Shown in pieces: positions 28,601-40,700 of a stretch of 64,000 nt of DNA (position 1 is the stretch's first letter; the number at the start of each line of letters is the position of its first letter). Source of the stretch: Zygnema cylindricum (Eukaryota > Streptophyta > Zygnematophyceae > Zygnematales > Zygnemataceae); contig JBBHKE010000817.1 of assembly GCA_037447655.1 (NCBI GenBank), forward strand, positions 369,372 to 433,371, written 5' to 3'. Both the position numbers and the translations under genes were made by a program. The notes beneath the pieces were generated by a model. That model did no database searches and was not told the DNA's origin. It saw only the letters and a list, made by a program, of their open reading frames with translations.

Positions 28601-30561
28601 CCATGTAGAAGACGATTAAAGCATGGCAATATAAATTCACCCCGGAAGAACATTCGCTTTTGGAGAAGGAGGGATACAAAAATGAACATAAGAGCAAGAA
28701 TGTATATATCAGGGAGAGACTCACTGTATGTCAGCTCCACCACAAAGTGAGACTCCTCAGGACCGTATCCAAGAAAGGCATTAGTGTACTTCTCCTCTGG
28801 AATATCACGCTTGCGGAGAAGCTTCATGCCTAGACATTCAGTGTAAAACCTGTCCAAATGAAGGAAGATACAAAAAGATGAGCAAACTCAAGATTAAAGT
28901 CGTGGCAATTCAAGTTTACAATCACCACAACTTTTCTAAGCAAAGAACTTGGAAATGGTCTGCAAATTCAAAAGGCTTTTCGTTTTAGGAGTTCAAGTTA
29001 AAAAATACAGTTATTAATATCACTATTTTGGTTAATTGATAATTTGGAACTTGACGGGTTTCTTTTTCAGCTTAGAAAAAGAACAAAACAACGATGAATA
29101 TCACCCCAGGCCGAGTCAAAATGCAAATATTTGACTGGCCTTCATTTGACATATAAATGCGCAGGGGCATAAACTTGAGTCTAAATATAAAAATGCTTTT
29201 TTTTAAAGCATACACAAGTTGACAGAAAATACCTTCACAACTTTCAAAAGAGTTTCCTTAAAAAAAATGTTATTTCCAATGTAAAATCATCAAGGGAATT
29301 CCACGATTTGAACTTTGAACACCTTAACTGTCTGGATCATACAAAAGAGACTCTCGTATCAAATCTGCCTGTTCATAGGCTCAGATTTGGACCACATTTC
29401 TCGGCTTCATGATATGACATCCTCTTTTTTTTTCCCCCCTCAAAGTCGGTTAACTTAACATACTTGATAGTCTTATCCAAATCTCCAACGCGATACACAA
29501 CGTGCAACATTCTCCTTTTATCATTTTTAGCAAATTCAAATAGATCTTCAGAAGAAGGTGCAGCAGTGGCTGTTTCACCAGCTTGAGCCATCACTGAAAA
29601 CTTTGATTTGCCAGATGCTCCTGCAAAAAAAATCAGCGTAACCAGCTAAGTCTCAGACATTTGAAACAAAAACTAAGCCATACGTAGATGCTCTAATTAC
29701 TATGACACGGTCAATGATTGAACCATTGATCATAACTTCAACTACCAGAATTAAAACCAGCAAAAGATTCAGCTTCACCAGCTAGCCTTTTGTCATTTGT
29801 AATAAAACAATGGCATAAATAACATGCTCCATTTTACTGTAAGATAGCCACAATACAAAAAGCCTAAATAGATTCCCTGGTAACAACGACAGATTCCACA
29901 ACAAAATAAAAGAAAAAAAGCCTTACACAGACAAAAGCATTCATGAAAAATAATGGGAGCTAATGGACTTGAAAATAACAGAGGTAGTTTTGAATGTAAA
30001 CAAAATGACAATCAGGGACTATCCGTGAAAAACCAAAATATGTAGATTTGTTAAACAACAGAATGCTACGAGGACTCAGATCAGGCCTGCAATTTTAATG
30101 TTAAAATAAACAATAGTTAAATCCTAAACAGTAAAGAAGCGATGACAGAAAGAAATGAATTCAGCAGCAATCAACAGTAAACGAAAACAATATATTTAGA
30201 CAAAATAAGCAAGTATAAGAAAGCTATTTTGAAAGAAATAGTATTCCAAAAAAAGTCAGAACTCCATACAAAAGACAAAACATAACTTCTTTAACAAAGC
30301 AAACCTAAACCACGGAAAGTCAGCAACATAGAACGCCTTCAAAAGGAAGGAAAGCAATTGCAACTGACCACGGACTCTGATTGACTGCTCTTGCTCAGCT
30401 TTCAAAGCCAATAGATCTGAGCTTCGAAATCCTGAAAGAGGAAACAATAGCTGTGTCTTTGCAACCTTCCTTGCGGATGCTAGAAATCTAGGCCTTAGGA
30501 GGGCAGAAGAAGAAGAAGAAAATGCTGCCTTAGACAAGACTACAGTAGCTGGTGAGGCCAT
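25640..30561 (-). CDS. GLX1: Lactoylglutathione lyase (glyoxalase I), two-domain plastid type
   Basis: Converts the methylglyoxal-glutathione hemithioacetal to S-lactoylglutathione. Ten exons, high to low: 30369-30561, 29464-29620, 28725-28849, 28413-28477, 27859-27957, 27336-27449, 27075-27122, 26545-26652, 26050-26190 and 25640-25681. All have GT-AG borders and consistent phases, giving 363 residues ending [13 protein letters not shown]. The first 65-75 residues are Ser/Ala/Arg-rich, like a chloroplast transit peptide. Two glyoxalase domains follow (about 100-222 and 232-355). The N-domain keeps the metal ligands H104 ([11 protein letters not shown]), E155 (VVELTYNYG), H173 (GFGHFGIAV) and E221 (GYKFELI), the set seen in Ni-type E. 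coli GlxI. The C-domain has Gln at the two His positions and lacks the last Glu (GWKSVFV), so it is probably structural. Start: the ATG at 30561 fits a transit peptide; an in-frame ATG at 30723 would add 54 residues. Closest known architecture: Arabidopsis At1g67280. Confidence 0.95.
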
Positions 30562-30962
30562 AGAAAGGAAGGCGTACAATGTATCGTCTGAAATGCTGTC
30601 AATATTACTGGAAATAGAGACCAGCAAGACTAGGAGAGTCCGCCATAGACGCTTGCCACCACATGAAAGTCCATGTGGAGAGCTTTGACACAAGCTAGGA
30701 CACGTGGACACATTCAGGGGCACTGAATGAGACCGGGATGCCGATACACTGACAATACTAATTCATGTGACCTTAAGTTCACGCATAAGATTCTCTTTCG
30801 GTTGTAAAGTGACACGTGCGCTTTGCTGGCAGTTCCATGTTCCTGGTACTTCACCCACAACGCTCAGTTACAAAGCACAAGCATACATATTGGCCACACA
30901 GACGATTCTTTGCTATCGTGCTTGTCCGCTACAGTACTCGGCATCATCACGCACCTCCAAAG

Positions 30963-31229
30963 CATAGTTCAAAAGTAGGTGAAAGTAGGCCCATACAATA
31001 TGCCTATTGTACGCAGAACATACAATATGACCTTAAGACCCGTATTGTATTGGTCACAAAATGAAAAATAAAAATAACAGGGTTGAGTTGCACATCGTTC
31101 AATAGAGAATTAAGCGTCATCGGACGGTCGCTGATCAAAGTAGCGATCTAAGAAGGTCACATGAAAAGCCCATAACACAACTTGCGCTTACCAAAGGCGT
31201 ACCATAAAAAGCCTATTTTTGAACTATGC
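30963..31229 (-). mobile_element. Family C MITE-like element, copy 1 of a head-to-tail pair
   Basis: Starts CATAGTTCAAAAGTAGGTGA and ends CTATTTTTGAACTATG, complementary termini. Internal blocks (ATACAATATGACCTTAAGAC, GGACGGTCGCTGATCAAAGT, CCCATAACACAACTT) match the 55 kb copy in reverse order. No coding capacity. Confidence 0.85.
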
Positions 31230-31236
31230 TCAAAAG

Positions 31237-31696
31237 CATAGTTCAAAAGTAGGTGAAAGTAGGCCTATACAATATGCCTATACAACGCAGAACATACAAT
31301 ATGACCTTAAGACCCATATTGTATTCATGCAAAATGAAAAAAAATAGTAACAGGATTGAGTTGCACATCGATCGATAGAGAATTAAACGTCATGTCTAAA
31401 TTTTGAAAAACATTCGGACAAAAAAATATTGTTCTGTGAATTTTGAGGTATTTTTTATTTAAACCGTTAGCTTTGGACGATCGGACGGTCGATGATCAAA
31501 GTAGCGATCTAAGAATATCACATGAAAAGCCAATAACACAACTTACGATATGACTATCGTCAGATTTGGACGATCGGACGGTCGCCAATCAAAGTAGCGT
31601 TTTAAAAATATCACATGAAAAGCCCATAACACAACTTACGATAAAGGCGCCTACAAAAAGGCCTACAATAGAAACGCCTACTTTTTAAATATGCTC
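31237..31696 (-). mobile_element. Family C MITE-like element, copy 2, enlarged
   Basis: Begins seven bases after copy 1 with the same CATAGTTCAAAAGTAGGTGA terminus and ends near CTACTTTTTAAATATGCTC. It contains the CGGACGGTCG...CAAAGTAGCG block twice (about 31480 and 31572), so it carries an internal duplication. Confidence 0.75.
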
Positions 31697-31699
31697 CAA

Positions 31700-32730
31700 A
31701 GTGCGCATGTAAACTACACCATGAATCACTATTTAGTGTAAAAACAATACAGTACAGTATTTTCCTGCCCAGTACACCGTAAATCGCTATTCGTGTTTAA
31801 AAATAATTAGTGTAAAGAACAAATATTGTTATTGACTCTATTTTTTCGGTTCAGTCTAACACCAACAAAACACGAAAAAATGGAAGGAATAGAAGTGGGA
31901 ATACGTGAATTGTCTAAAATGGTTTCCTTGGAAGACAATAAAAAGGGAACATAAACTGGTTATGGAACTGCGTAATAATGTTAAAGTAAAAAACTTTGAG
32001 GCATTGTTAGAGTATTCATCCGAAAGGAAAGAGGAAAAGTAAATGCAATGGAAACCACTCTTCGGGAAAACGATTATTTCGGACACAATAATTAACCATC
32101 CCTTATAATGGTCGAGTTACAAATGGGGCATGCCTAGTTGGAACCGACGTAGAGATTGCTCCGCAAAATAAGAGGGAGGATTTCACGAGAGAAGGTAAGA
32201 AATGATATTTAGAGTTACATTTTTTCATAGAGCATGTAATCCATGGTTGGGAAGAGGATAGCAAGCCGATTTTGGCGAGAGTACCATAACTCTTTTCCCA
32301 AAGACGATGGAACAAATGAGTGTTGTCTAGTGACGATGGAAAAGATTTGAGTTAAATTAAGGCAGTGAAGTGATACATGGGATAAATAGATCAAGGCCTA
32401 ATAGGAAATTGTGAGAGTCGTTATAAGCACTCCCTACAACCTCGAGTTTTCATTGGTACTCACAGAAGTTGGCGCGTATAAGCACATAATGAAGAGTTAG
32501 ACTGTAGGGAACCACGAATCAAGGACTAAGAGGTAATGATCTCCTGGTCGAAATCGAGGACATGGAAACTAGTGCAGAGGGAGAAGGACAGAAAGTAGAT
32601 TGCGCGGGATTATTGTTGGTGGTGGAAGAGATAAAGTAACAAGAAAAAAAAAGGGATTTTAACGTTTAAATGATAAATTATTAATATTTAAGCAAGTTTT
32701 ATTTACGATAAAACTTGCCAAGGTCACATA
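31700..32730. other. Spacer with MITE termini, no gene recognised
   Basis: TACACCATGAATCACTATTT at about 31716 and TACACCGTAAATCGCTATT at about 31772 are family D-like ends without clear partners. The rest, to 32730, shows no exon or repeat that I can support. Confidence 0.35.
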
Positions 32731-32731
32731 A

Positions 32732-32967
32732 GTAGTGTTGTGTATCGAGGGCTCCTTGCCGATATTCGATATGTAGTTAATTTTGGTTACTCGACAATCG
32801 ATATATCGCCACGATATATAGAGAAGCTCAATATCGCGACATTAAGTTGATACATCGGTCGATAATTCGATTTATTTCTACCGCGATATGTCGAAGCTGA
32901 CGGTAAGTCAATTAGTTTTTAAAAGCACCCCCCCCCCCCCCCCCCCCCCTTTGGCCCCTATGGCGCG

Positions 32968-32998
<31 letters not shown>

Positions 32999-33208
32999 TG
33001 GGGTTATCGTGCAATTGTTCGCACGACTTTCCGTACTATTTCGTTACGGATTTCCGTATCAGATTTGTACGAACCCTAACTTACTACCAAATAAATGGCG
33101 ATCATTTTTGTTCGTCACGGAGCGATATATCGAGCCCTCTGACCATTCGATATTCGATATATCAAATATTGAAATTATCGCGATTTTTTTAACCCGATAC
33201 ACAACATT
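32732..33208. mobile_element. Family B element containing a poly(C)/poly(G) inverted repeat
   Basis: Left end AGTGTTGTGTATCGAGGGCT then GCCGATATTCGATATG; right end AACCCGATACACAACAT. The interior is rich in CGATATATCG. A run of 22 C (32928-32949) and a run of 29 G (32970-32998) surround a 20-base spacer. Confidence 0.75.
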
Positions 33209-33660
33209 ACACCGTGAATTGCCATATGAGCGTTAATAACGTTAATTTGGCGCCCCCAAATTCTGACCGTCGAATCTAAAGTATAATTAATAACTCAAAT
33301 TGTTTTTATACGTTTATACAAGTACTTTCTAATCAGCATTGATAACTATAATTTAATAATTTAGACAGTGTGTAAATAGTGTGGTGTACTAAATGTGTGA
33401 GTTCGCACTAAAACTGCTCGTTATTTGGTACAATTGTACAAAAAGAGTGTCAGATAAGGGCGTCGACACGCGAAAGTGAGTGCGTCGACACGAAAAAGCG
33501 CTCTCAGATTTGATTTCGAGCGATAAAGAAGGGAGAAAATCATGCGAACCTGTTCTCACATGTTCAATGTGAACACATGCTATACCGACTAATCTATGGG
33601 AAAAATGTACCTAAATTAGAGTTAGTAAATAAATTATAGTAATTTTTTTTTGGCGAAGGC
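33209..33660. mobile_element. Family D-related sequence
   Basis: Starts with TTACACCGTGAATTGCCATA. The stretch 33440-33590 (GTCAGATAAGGGCGTCGACA, GAACCTGTTCTCACATGTTC) is an inverted diverged copy of 35660-35800 inside the family D element at 35578. The right boundary is not visible. Confidence 0.45.
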
Positions 33661-33677
33661 CCTTGAATCCAAATTAG

Positions 33678-33815
33678 TAGTGTTGGGTATCGTGGACCAT
33701 TTGTCGATATTCGATATATATGGAATTTCAGGTACTCGATAATCGATATATCGCTTCGATATATCGGAATGCTAAATATCGCCGATATATAGTATTGCCG
33801 ATATGTCAAGGCTTT
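33678..33815. mobile_element. Family B fragment
   Basis: Starts AGTGTTGGGTATCGTGGACC, continues TGTCGATATTCGATATAT and CGATATATCG words, then stops near GATATGTCAAGGC. Only the left part of the element is present. Confidence 0.6.
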
Positions 33816-34237
33816 TTAAAACAAAAAATTATAACTATTTTTGCTAATGTTGTTAGTACTAATGATGCTGCAGCTGGTAGTAAATATCCAGAAGCATTTC
33901 AGTGTCATTATCCTCTTCACCTCCCATGCTAACTCCCATCCCTTGGGAATTTATGGAGAAAACTAAAAGCGTAACCTTTTCCATAATATAAGTCGATGGA
34001 AATGGATAAGCTGTAATGGTTACCAATCTGCAGATTGGCGTGACGTTTAATAGTGTCGGTTGTTATGTAAAACGTTAATCGTTTCTCCTTTTTTCGTAGG
34101 TTTGCTTTAGCCGTTACATTTTTCAAACCAATTGTTAACGATTTTGGGTACAATATAGTACAATACCATGTACAATACGATGGTACAGTGCCTACCATGT
34201 ACGAACATCGTGCATGGCGCCAACGTTGAAATTAAGG

Positions 34238-34930
34238 TACACCGCGAATCATAATTAGAGTAAATAACGCTAATTCGGTCGCCCTAAATTTCGACTCTAT
34301 CACGTTAAATAGAGTAAATGATTCTAATTTTTTCATTATACTATTTAAGGTAAGGCTTAATTAGCGTAGAAAATTATAATATAGGTACTTTTTAAATAGT
34401 GTCGAGTACGGACGACATCTGACTGTGCAAAATTGTACTTGTATAAGTAAAAGGGTACAAATAATAATTTAATATAATCGCGCTCGCATGTGAAATTGCA
34501 CTAGACAGAAAATTTTAATCGCATCGAAAAAATCCCATTCGCAAATCTCCGTCCGTCGACAGCATTGTCGTCCGTGTGAACATTTACATGAATTTACATG
34601 TGAAAAGTTTATAGTTCAACGGCAACAATATGAGTTGAGACAAATAGTATATGTATGTGAGACAAATAGTACTAACGCCATAATGACGTCAAAATATACG
34701 GACTGACTGGTTTTGTACGACAACATATTTTAGTGTTCATAATTACAGGGCGGATAATTATCGCCGACATAACCCAATATAGAGTACTTAAATAAATTTG
34801 AGTAAACTTCGTAATCCCATGCGCCAAAATTAAAAGTACTATACTGTACGGTACTGTACCGGTATTGATAACACGACACATCGTACGTCACGCCAACACT
34901 GAAATTACGATAGTGTACGGATAAGGAGAA
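34238..34930. mobile_element. Family D-like fragment and GTAC-rich DNA
   Basis: TACACCGCGAATCATAATTAG at 34238 is a family D-type left end followed by GAGTAAATAACGCTAATTCG. GCGCCAACGTTGAAATTA (34216) and CGCCAACACTGAAATTACGA (about 34890) flank it as diverged direct repeats. No coding region is seen. Confidence 0.4.
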
Positions 34931-34939
34931 CACGAAAAC

Positions 34940-35575
34940 GTGGCGTCATGTGACGGGATCGCACGCGCAAAAGTTAACGTCGAATTTGTCTGGCCGTTTA
35001 TCATTCCATTACAACCACGAGAAATACAACAAATAAGATTGTACCACGTGGCTCTTGTCATTACATCAAAATTGGATCATCATAAAGCCAATCACTCAAC
35101 GGCTCACGATCTTACACAAAAACAATCGACGATCAATCATCGTTGTCACCAGAGACGAATGCGACTAGAATGCTTTTTCCTTTTATAAAAAGGACAAAGC
35201 AAAATGGAAAACGTCAAAATGCATTCACATGGAGACAATCATGGAGTACATTCAAAAGTATCGACTAAAGTTTTTCTGGTTCGGGACTCCGTTTTGAGGT
35301 AAAACGACAAAATATTTCGATACTTTTGATACATGGGGACACACCCAAGGGCGGATGACGCGATTGCTCTGCGGATGAAGTCCAAAATATAATCGACGGT
35401 AAATGTTTTTGCCCGCAGCATAGGGGTACCAAACGTACGGATTTTCACTTTTTTACGAAAATGCGTTAATTTTTTAAGATTTTGAAATTTTCGTAAAATT
35501 CGTAGCTTTCGTGTACGGATTTAATGTACGAAAAATGTACGAATAATGTACGGAATTTTCAAAAAAAGTTTAAAA
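34940..35575. other. Unassigned GTAC-rich spacer
   Basis: Contains ATACATGGGGACACACCC near 35330 (family E-type terminus complement) and a GTACGAAAAATGTACGAATA short repeat at 35525-35560. No gene is supported. Confidence 0.35.
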
Positions 35576-35577
35576 AG

Positions 35578-36587
35578 TACACCGTGAATCGATGTAAAAG
35601 TTAAGTAATTGATACGCGCTCCCATGTTTTTAGGGTAGCCGCGATACTCCGTGTTCACATATTCGACGCCTGAACATGTGAGAACAAGTTAGCGCAATTT
35701 TCTTTCGTCTTTATGACTTCAAAATAAAATCTGAGTACGCTTTTCCGCGCGACGCACTCAATTTTCCCTGTCGACGCCATTATCTGACACTTATTTTGAA
35801 CATCTGTACGAAATAATGTGAAATTATAGTACGGAATGACACATTTCGTGCATTACACTACTGTACTGTACTGCACCTAAAAATATTCGACATTAGAGTA
35901 ATTAACGCTAGTTAAACAGTTCCAATATTAACGTAATTATTTTTTTGAGTTAGGGTGACGTTATTTTTACGGTTGAAAATGAGGTTATTTACTGCTGGAC
36001 TTACTGTTTCACACAATGCCGTACCAAATTATTTTTTTATGTCAGAAAATCAAAGTTATTGGATGACAAATTTCATTCTCCAAGGTTATGGGCGTAAACC
36101 TTGACCGTCGGATGCGTAATCGGATACGCTGTCGGTAAAACCTGCCAGTTTGCAACAAGTGACCTGAAGGAGTTCAATATTAGGAGCGTGAACGAATAGT
36201 ATTCTGCCTCGTGGAAAAATTAATAAATATCCGCGACGAACGCGCGATATTGTGGATACACGTGGCATTGGCCATGTGCCTTCCGCCAGAGTGGATGCTA
36301 AGCCAGCGGAAGCCGCGAGAAAATCTTTGACGGAAGATATACTAAAAGACAGGTACTTTTATACATGGGCATATACCCTAAGTTGTAGTAGTACTTCTGA
36401 TTAATTGTTTTTATTTTCTATTTTATTATGAAGTCAAAGTCGGTCAACGCATTTTTTTTTTTTCCATTTGTTCCGTGCGCATATATCATTATTTTTTTGA
36501 TGTTTCATGCGTGCGTTTAAAACGCTTGGTACCTCTATTAACGCCTCCCTAATTATTTAAAGGCGCTAATAGCGATTCACGGTGTAC
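35578..36587. mobile_element. Family D element, about 1 kb
   Basis: Left end TACACCGTGAATCGATG; right end GCGATTCACGGTGTA. The first 14 bases are exact complements of the last 14. The interior contains CTAATTATTTAAAGGCGCTA and blocks shared in inverse with 33440-33590. No transposase is recognisable. Confidence 0.7.
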
Positions 36588-37228
36588 TTACTGAACCTGT
36601 AGGATTCAAAACGGTTATATTGAGGGCAAAAAGCCAAAAACCGACAAAGCACTTCTGCCGCCCCCTTTTTTTTGTTTTTTGTTTTACGCACATAAACATA
36701 AAGCAAATCCTTCGGTGTATATGCTCCGTCTTCGAAAGTGACCTGTCAGAGATGTGCCACATAAGCAGCCCTTCCGAAAGCTAGATTCGGCTTCGTGAAT
36801 CTTTGTCCATATTGTACTTTGGACGATTGTCCTCCTTTACAAAAGTAGGACAATTATATAAAATTGATTAAGTACTTTTCAAAAGAAGTTTGAGCCTGGA
36901 TTTCAGCTGGATCTAAGTTAAAAAGTACGCATTTATATTTTTTCAATGTTTGTACGACAAAGCTTCCGTGACCATTTTATCATTCCGTCAACTACTTCGT
37001 GGTACCTTACAATGCTTACATGCCCTCCTTTAATTAATGCCAATAGTACAGTACAGTACTGTACTGTACTTATTCGTCACGTGAGAGATGCGGTAAAGCG
37101 AGTCCTAGTCCATGCATCATTCTTTCAAAATATTTTTAGTAACCTGCCCGTAAAATAAAAAATGACCTCGCACGTGTGTTTAAATATTTTCTCTTTCGTT
37201 TAGCGGCGTCGATGCAGACTTTTGAATC

Positions 37229-37452
37229 TACACCGTGTATCGTTATTAGTGTTAACAAATTTTTCGCCACTCAAAACAGCTTTTCTCCGTGCACACTTGT
37301 CCGATTATTACATGGAGACCGCCAATCGGAAGGTGAGAATCTTAACTTTCAATATCAACCGTCAGATCCAAAATCTGACAGGTGTGTACGGAGAAAAAAT
37401 GTTATTAGTGGCAGAAAAAAACATCAACACTAATAGCGATACACGGTGTAAC
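37229..37452. mobile_element. MITE-like element, family A, best-preserved copy
   Basis: TACACCGTGTATCGTTATTA at the left is complementary to TAATAGCGATACACGGTGTA at the right, one mismatch in 20. The arms CTTTTCTCCGTGCACACTTG and GTGTGTACGGAGAAAAAATG also pair. The centre is GAGACCGCCAATCGGAAGGT. Probable TA target duplication. It lies 300 bases before the acidic membrane protein gene. Confidence 0.85.
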
Positions 37453-37552
37453 ACTCGCTCGATCATACTGCTGAACATTTTCTTTTAGGTTTTCATCCTC
37501 CACTTTGTTCGACTTCTACAACTTTCCACTTCCATTCCTTTACCAAGAGTTC

Positions 37553-37554
<2 letters not shown>

Positions 37555-37623
<69 letters not shown>

Positions 37624-37680
37624 CTGCGCTCCTATCTCTGTCCTCTCTCTCTCTCCTTCTCTCTTTCTCCAAAAGTCGAT
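37555..37680 (+). promoter_or_regulatory. CT-rich stretch, probable 5' leader of the following gene
   Basis: (CT)n at 37556-37620 and CTCTCT-type sequence to 37670, then T20 and a possible acceptor ATATTTCAG at 37741, ten bases before the ATG. This may be a 5' UTR with a small intron. Confidence 0.4.
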
Positions 37681-37750
37681 GGTTTCTTAACGATTTTTTT
37701 TTTTTTTTTTGCTAGTTCCTATATTGCTTGAAATATTTCAGATTCGGCCA

Positions 37751-40700
37751 ATGGCTGGTCACCGATCGTTTGTCGTTTTCGGTGTGGCTCTTGGAAGTTT
37801 CGTGGTTTGTCTTATTCTGGCAGGATGCGATGCAAGTAAGTCCCGAATCACATTAAATCTATGAAACTATACGAATCGTTTACACTGATTTCGTATTTTA
37901 TTTTATTGAATTAATCTGCTAAATCACACCTTGTATCGTTATTAATAGTATTAATGTTTTTGATCTATTAAACTACACTAATCTATGAGATGAATTCTAT
38001 TACATTGTATTTTTTTATTGAATTACAATAGAATATTAACCGTATATTGCTATTATTAGCCTTGATATTTTTTTTGCCACTCAATTTTTTTCCGTGCACA
38101 CTTCTCCGATTTTCATTCGGAGACTATTAATCGAAAGGTAGGAATATAGCATTGATGTTTTTTTTTCGCCACTTAAATCAACTTTTCTAGGAGAAGAATG
38201 AGTTTAAAGGCCGATTTTTTTTTTATCTCTAATTGGCCTTTTTTCTGGTTTGTTTTTTTGTAGTGAAAAAGGAACAGACTGACAGTCTTCTTGTCTTGAC
38301 GATAATTTTGTCTGGTTGTGAAAACAGACTGACTTTCTTGTCTTGACGATAAATTTTGTCTGGTAGTGAAAATAGACTGACTGTCTTCTTGTCTTGACCA
38401 TAAATTTTGTCTGGTTGTGAAAACAGACTGACTTTCTTGTCTTGACGATAAATTTTGTCTGGTAGTGAAAATAGACCGACTGTCTTCTTGTCTTGACCAT
38501 AAATTTTGTCTGGTTGTGAAAAAGGAACTGACTGATTGACATGGAGCTCATTGTTTTGAGATGCAGCAGGTAACTTACCGAGACGAAGTCTAAAAAGTTA
38601 TCTCAAAGTAAAGCTACTAGAAGAAGATAGGGATGGGAGTGAAAATAAGGGAGAGACACGAGGAGGGAAGTATTTGAAAAGCAATGGGGTGACAGGGGAC
38701 CAGTTTCGTAGGACAGAGAATAGGAATGAGGGAGAGCTTAGCAGGGATGAAATGGGTGGTGAGGAGGAAATGAATGATGTGAGGAATGGGATCCAGGGAG
38801 GTAAGACTGAGGGAGGTCAGAGTCATGAAGAAGAAGGGGGAAAAAGACGGGCTGACTGGGCAATTGAAGATCCTCCTGAAGAGAATCGCTTCGGAAAAAA
38901 ACGTTCTTATTATCGCGGGAAAACGAGTGGTATGCGGGGAGTCGAGAGAGAGGGAGAAGAGGAGGAGACCGAAAAGGAGAGTGAAGATGAAGGTAGCAAA
39001 ACGACAGAGGAAATTTCTGATGAAGCTGAGGAAGGGGGATACTCAAAATACTCAAAATCGCGAACAGTTTCAGGCTCAAATTTTGAGTCTGCAGCTACTC
39101 TTGGAAGTGTCTTACCTGCGGCAAAAACGCGTTTGGGGGAAGGAGAGGGAGGGAGAAAATCTTCTCAAATGTCAAGGAAAGTTAAAACACGTTTGGGGGA
39201 GGGAGAGGAAGAAGTTTCTGAAGTGTCAGAGAAAGCAAAAACACTTTTGGGGGAGGGAGAGGAAGAATCTTCTTCAGAGTTGGAGAAGTCGACAAAGACT
39301 TCTACAAGAGGTTTTGACTCATCAGAGGAAGACAGGGAAGGGGTAAAGAAGGATACTTTGAAGAATGAGGACGAAAATGAGGAGAGTGTAGGAAGGTACT
39401 CAAGAAGTAGAACGGCAAAGACGCATGGAATGTATTGGGGATCAAAAAGGGAGAAAGAAAATGGTGAAGCAGAAAGCAGAACCGGTGAATTAGATGGAGA
39501 TGAGGAAAGTAATGAAAGTAGGACAAAAGGTTTTACCCATGGGAAGGATACAGAAGGAGAGGAAGAGGAGGAAGAAAACGAAAGCAAGGCAAAAAGTTTC
39601 AACCGTGGGAAGGGTACAGAAGGAGAGGAAGAAGAGGAGGAGGCCGGAACTGAACGAAACAATGGAATAACAGGTAGTAGAAAGGGAGTAACAGGTTCCA
39701 CTTTTGGGAAGAGTACAGAAGGAGAGGAAGAGGAGGAAGGAAACGAAAGCAAGGCAAAAAGCTTCAACCGTGGGAAGAGTACAGAAGGAGAGGAAGAGGA
39801 GGAAGAAAACGAAAGCAAGGCAAAACGTTTCAATCGTGGGAAGAGTACAGAAGGAGAGGAAGAGGAGGAAGAAAACGAAAGCAAGGCAAAAAGTTTCAAC
39901 CGTGGGAAGAGTACAGAAGGAGAGGAAGAAGAGGAGGCTGGAGCTGAACGAAACAATGGAATAACAGGTAGTAGAAAGGGAGTAACAGGTTCCACTCTTG
40001 GGAAGAGTACAGAAGGAGAGGACGAGGAGGAGGAGAACAGAACTGAATTAAACAATGGAAGGACAGGTACTAGAAAGGGAGTGATGAGGGAAGATGATGA
40101 CACTGGGAAGGGAGATGAAGGAGAAGAGGGAGACAGTGAGAAGCGCCAGAAGGGGAGTGAGGAAGATGGCGATGAGAGAGAGAAGGGAGGCGTGGAGACT
40201 GAGAAAGAAAACACGGGAGAGGGAGAAGAATCTGAGGGAGGAGGTGTGGGAGGAGATGAGGCCCCTGCGAAGAGCAGGAAGGGAGGAGCAAGAGTTCCTG
40301 AGGAGGGAGAGGTAGACAATGGGACAGGAGATGAAGACAATGAGAAGGGAGAGGAAGACAATGAGAAGGGAAAAGACAGGAAGGTGGGAAGGAAGGGGGA
40401 TCAAGGAGATGACGATGACAGTAAGAAGGGAGTGGTGGATGAAGGAGATGACGAAGACAGAAAGAAGGAAAAGAAAGGGCATAGAGGAGATGAAGGAGAC
40501 GAAGAAGACTCCGAGGTAGAGAAAAACAATAGAGGAGATGATGAATACAGTGAGAAGGGACAGAAGGCGCGTTTTGGACCTGGGACGAAAAGCAAAAGGG
40601 GAGGAGGGGCTGGCTCAGAGGGAGAGGAAGGGGATGTTGAGGGGACAGGAGAAGGTGCCAAGGGAGTGGATAACGAGGGAAGTTTTACTGATCCGGGATT

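Noticed and set aside
26038-28857. Several separate minus-strand frames
   Set aside because: Each is a single glyoxalase exon with read-through intron; they are merged into one ten-exon gene.
30562-30723. Extra 54-residue N-terminus for glyoxalase I
   Set aside because: The later ATG gives a typical transit peptide; the longer form is hydrophobic and unlike homologues. Not excluded.
38277-38532. CRISPR-like array
   Set aside because: Units are contiguous tandem repeats without unique spacers, in a plant intron.
39165-40361. 398-residue minus-strand frame
   Set aside because: Antisense shadow of the Glu-rich exon: GAG/GAA codons read as CTC/TTC, giving Ser/Phe/Leu runs.
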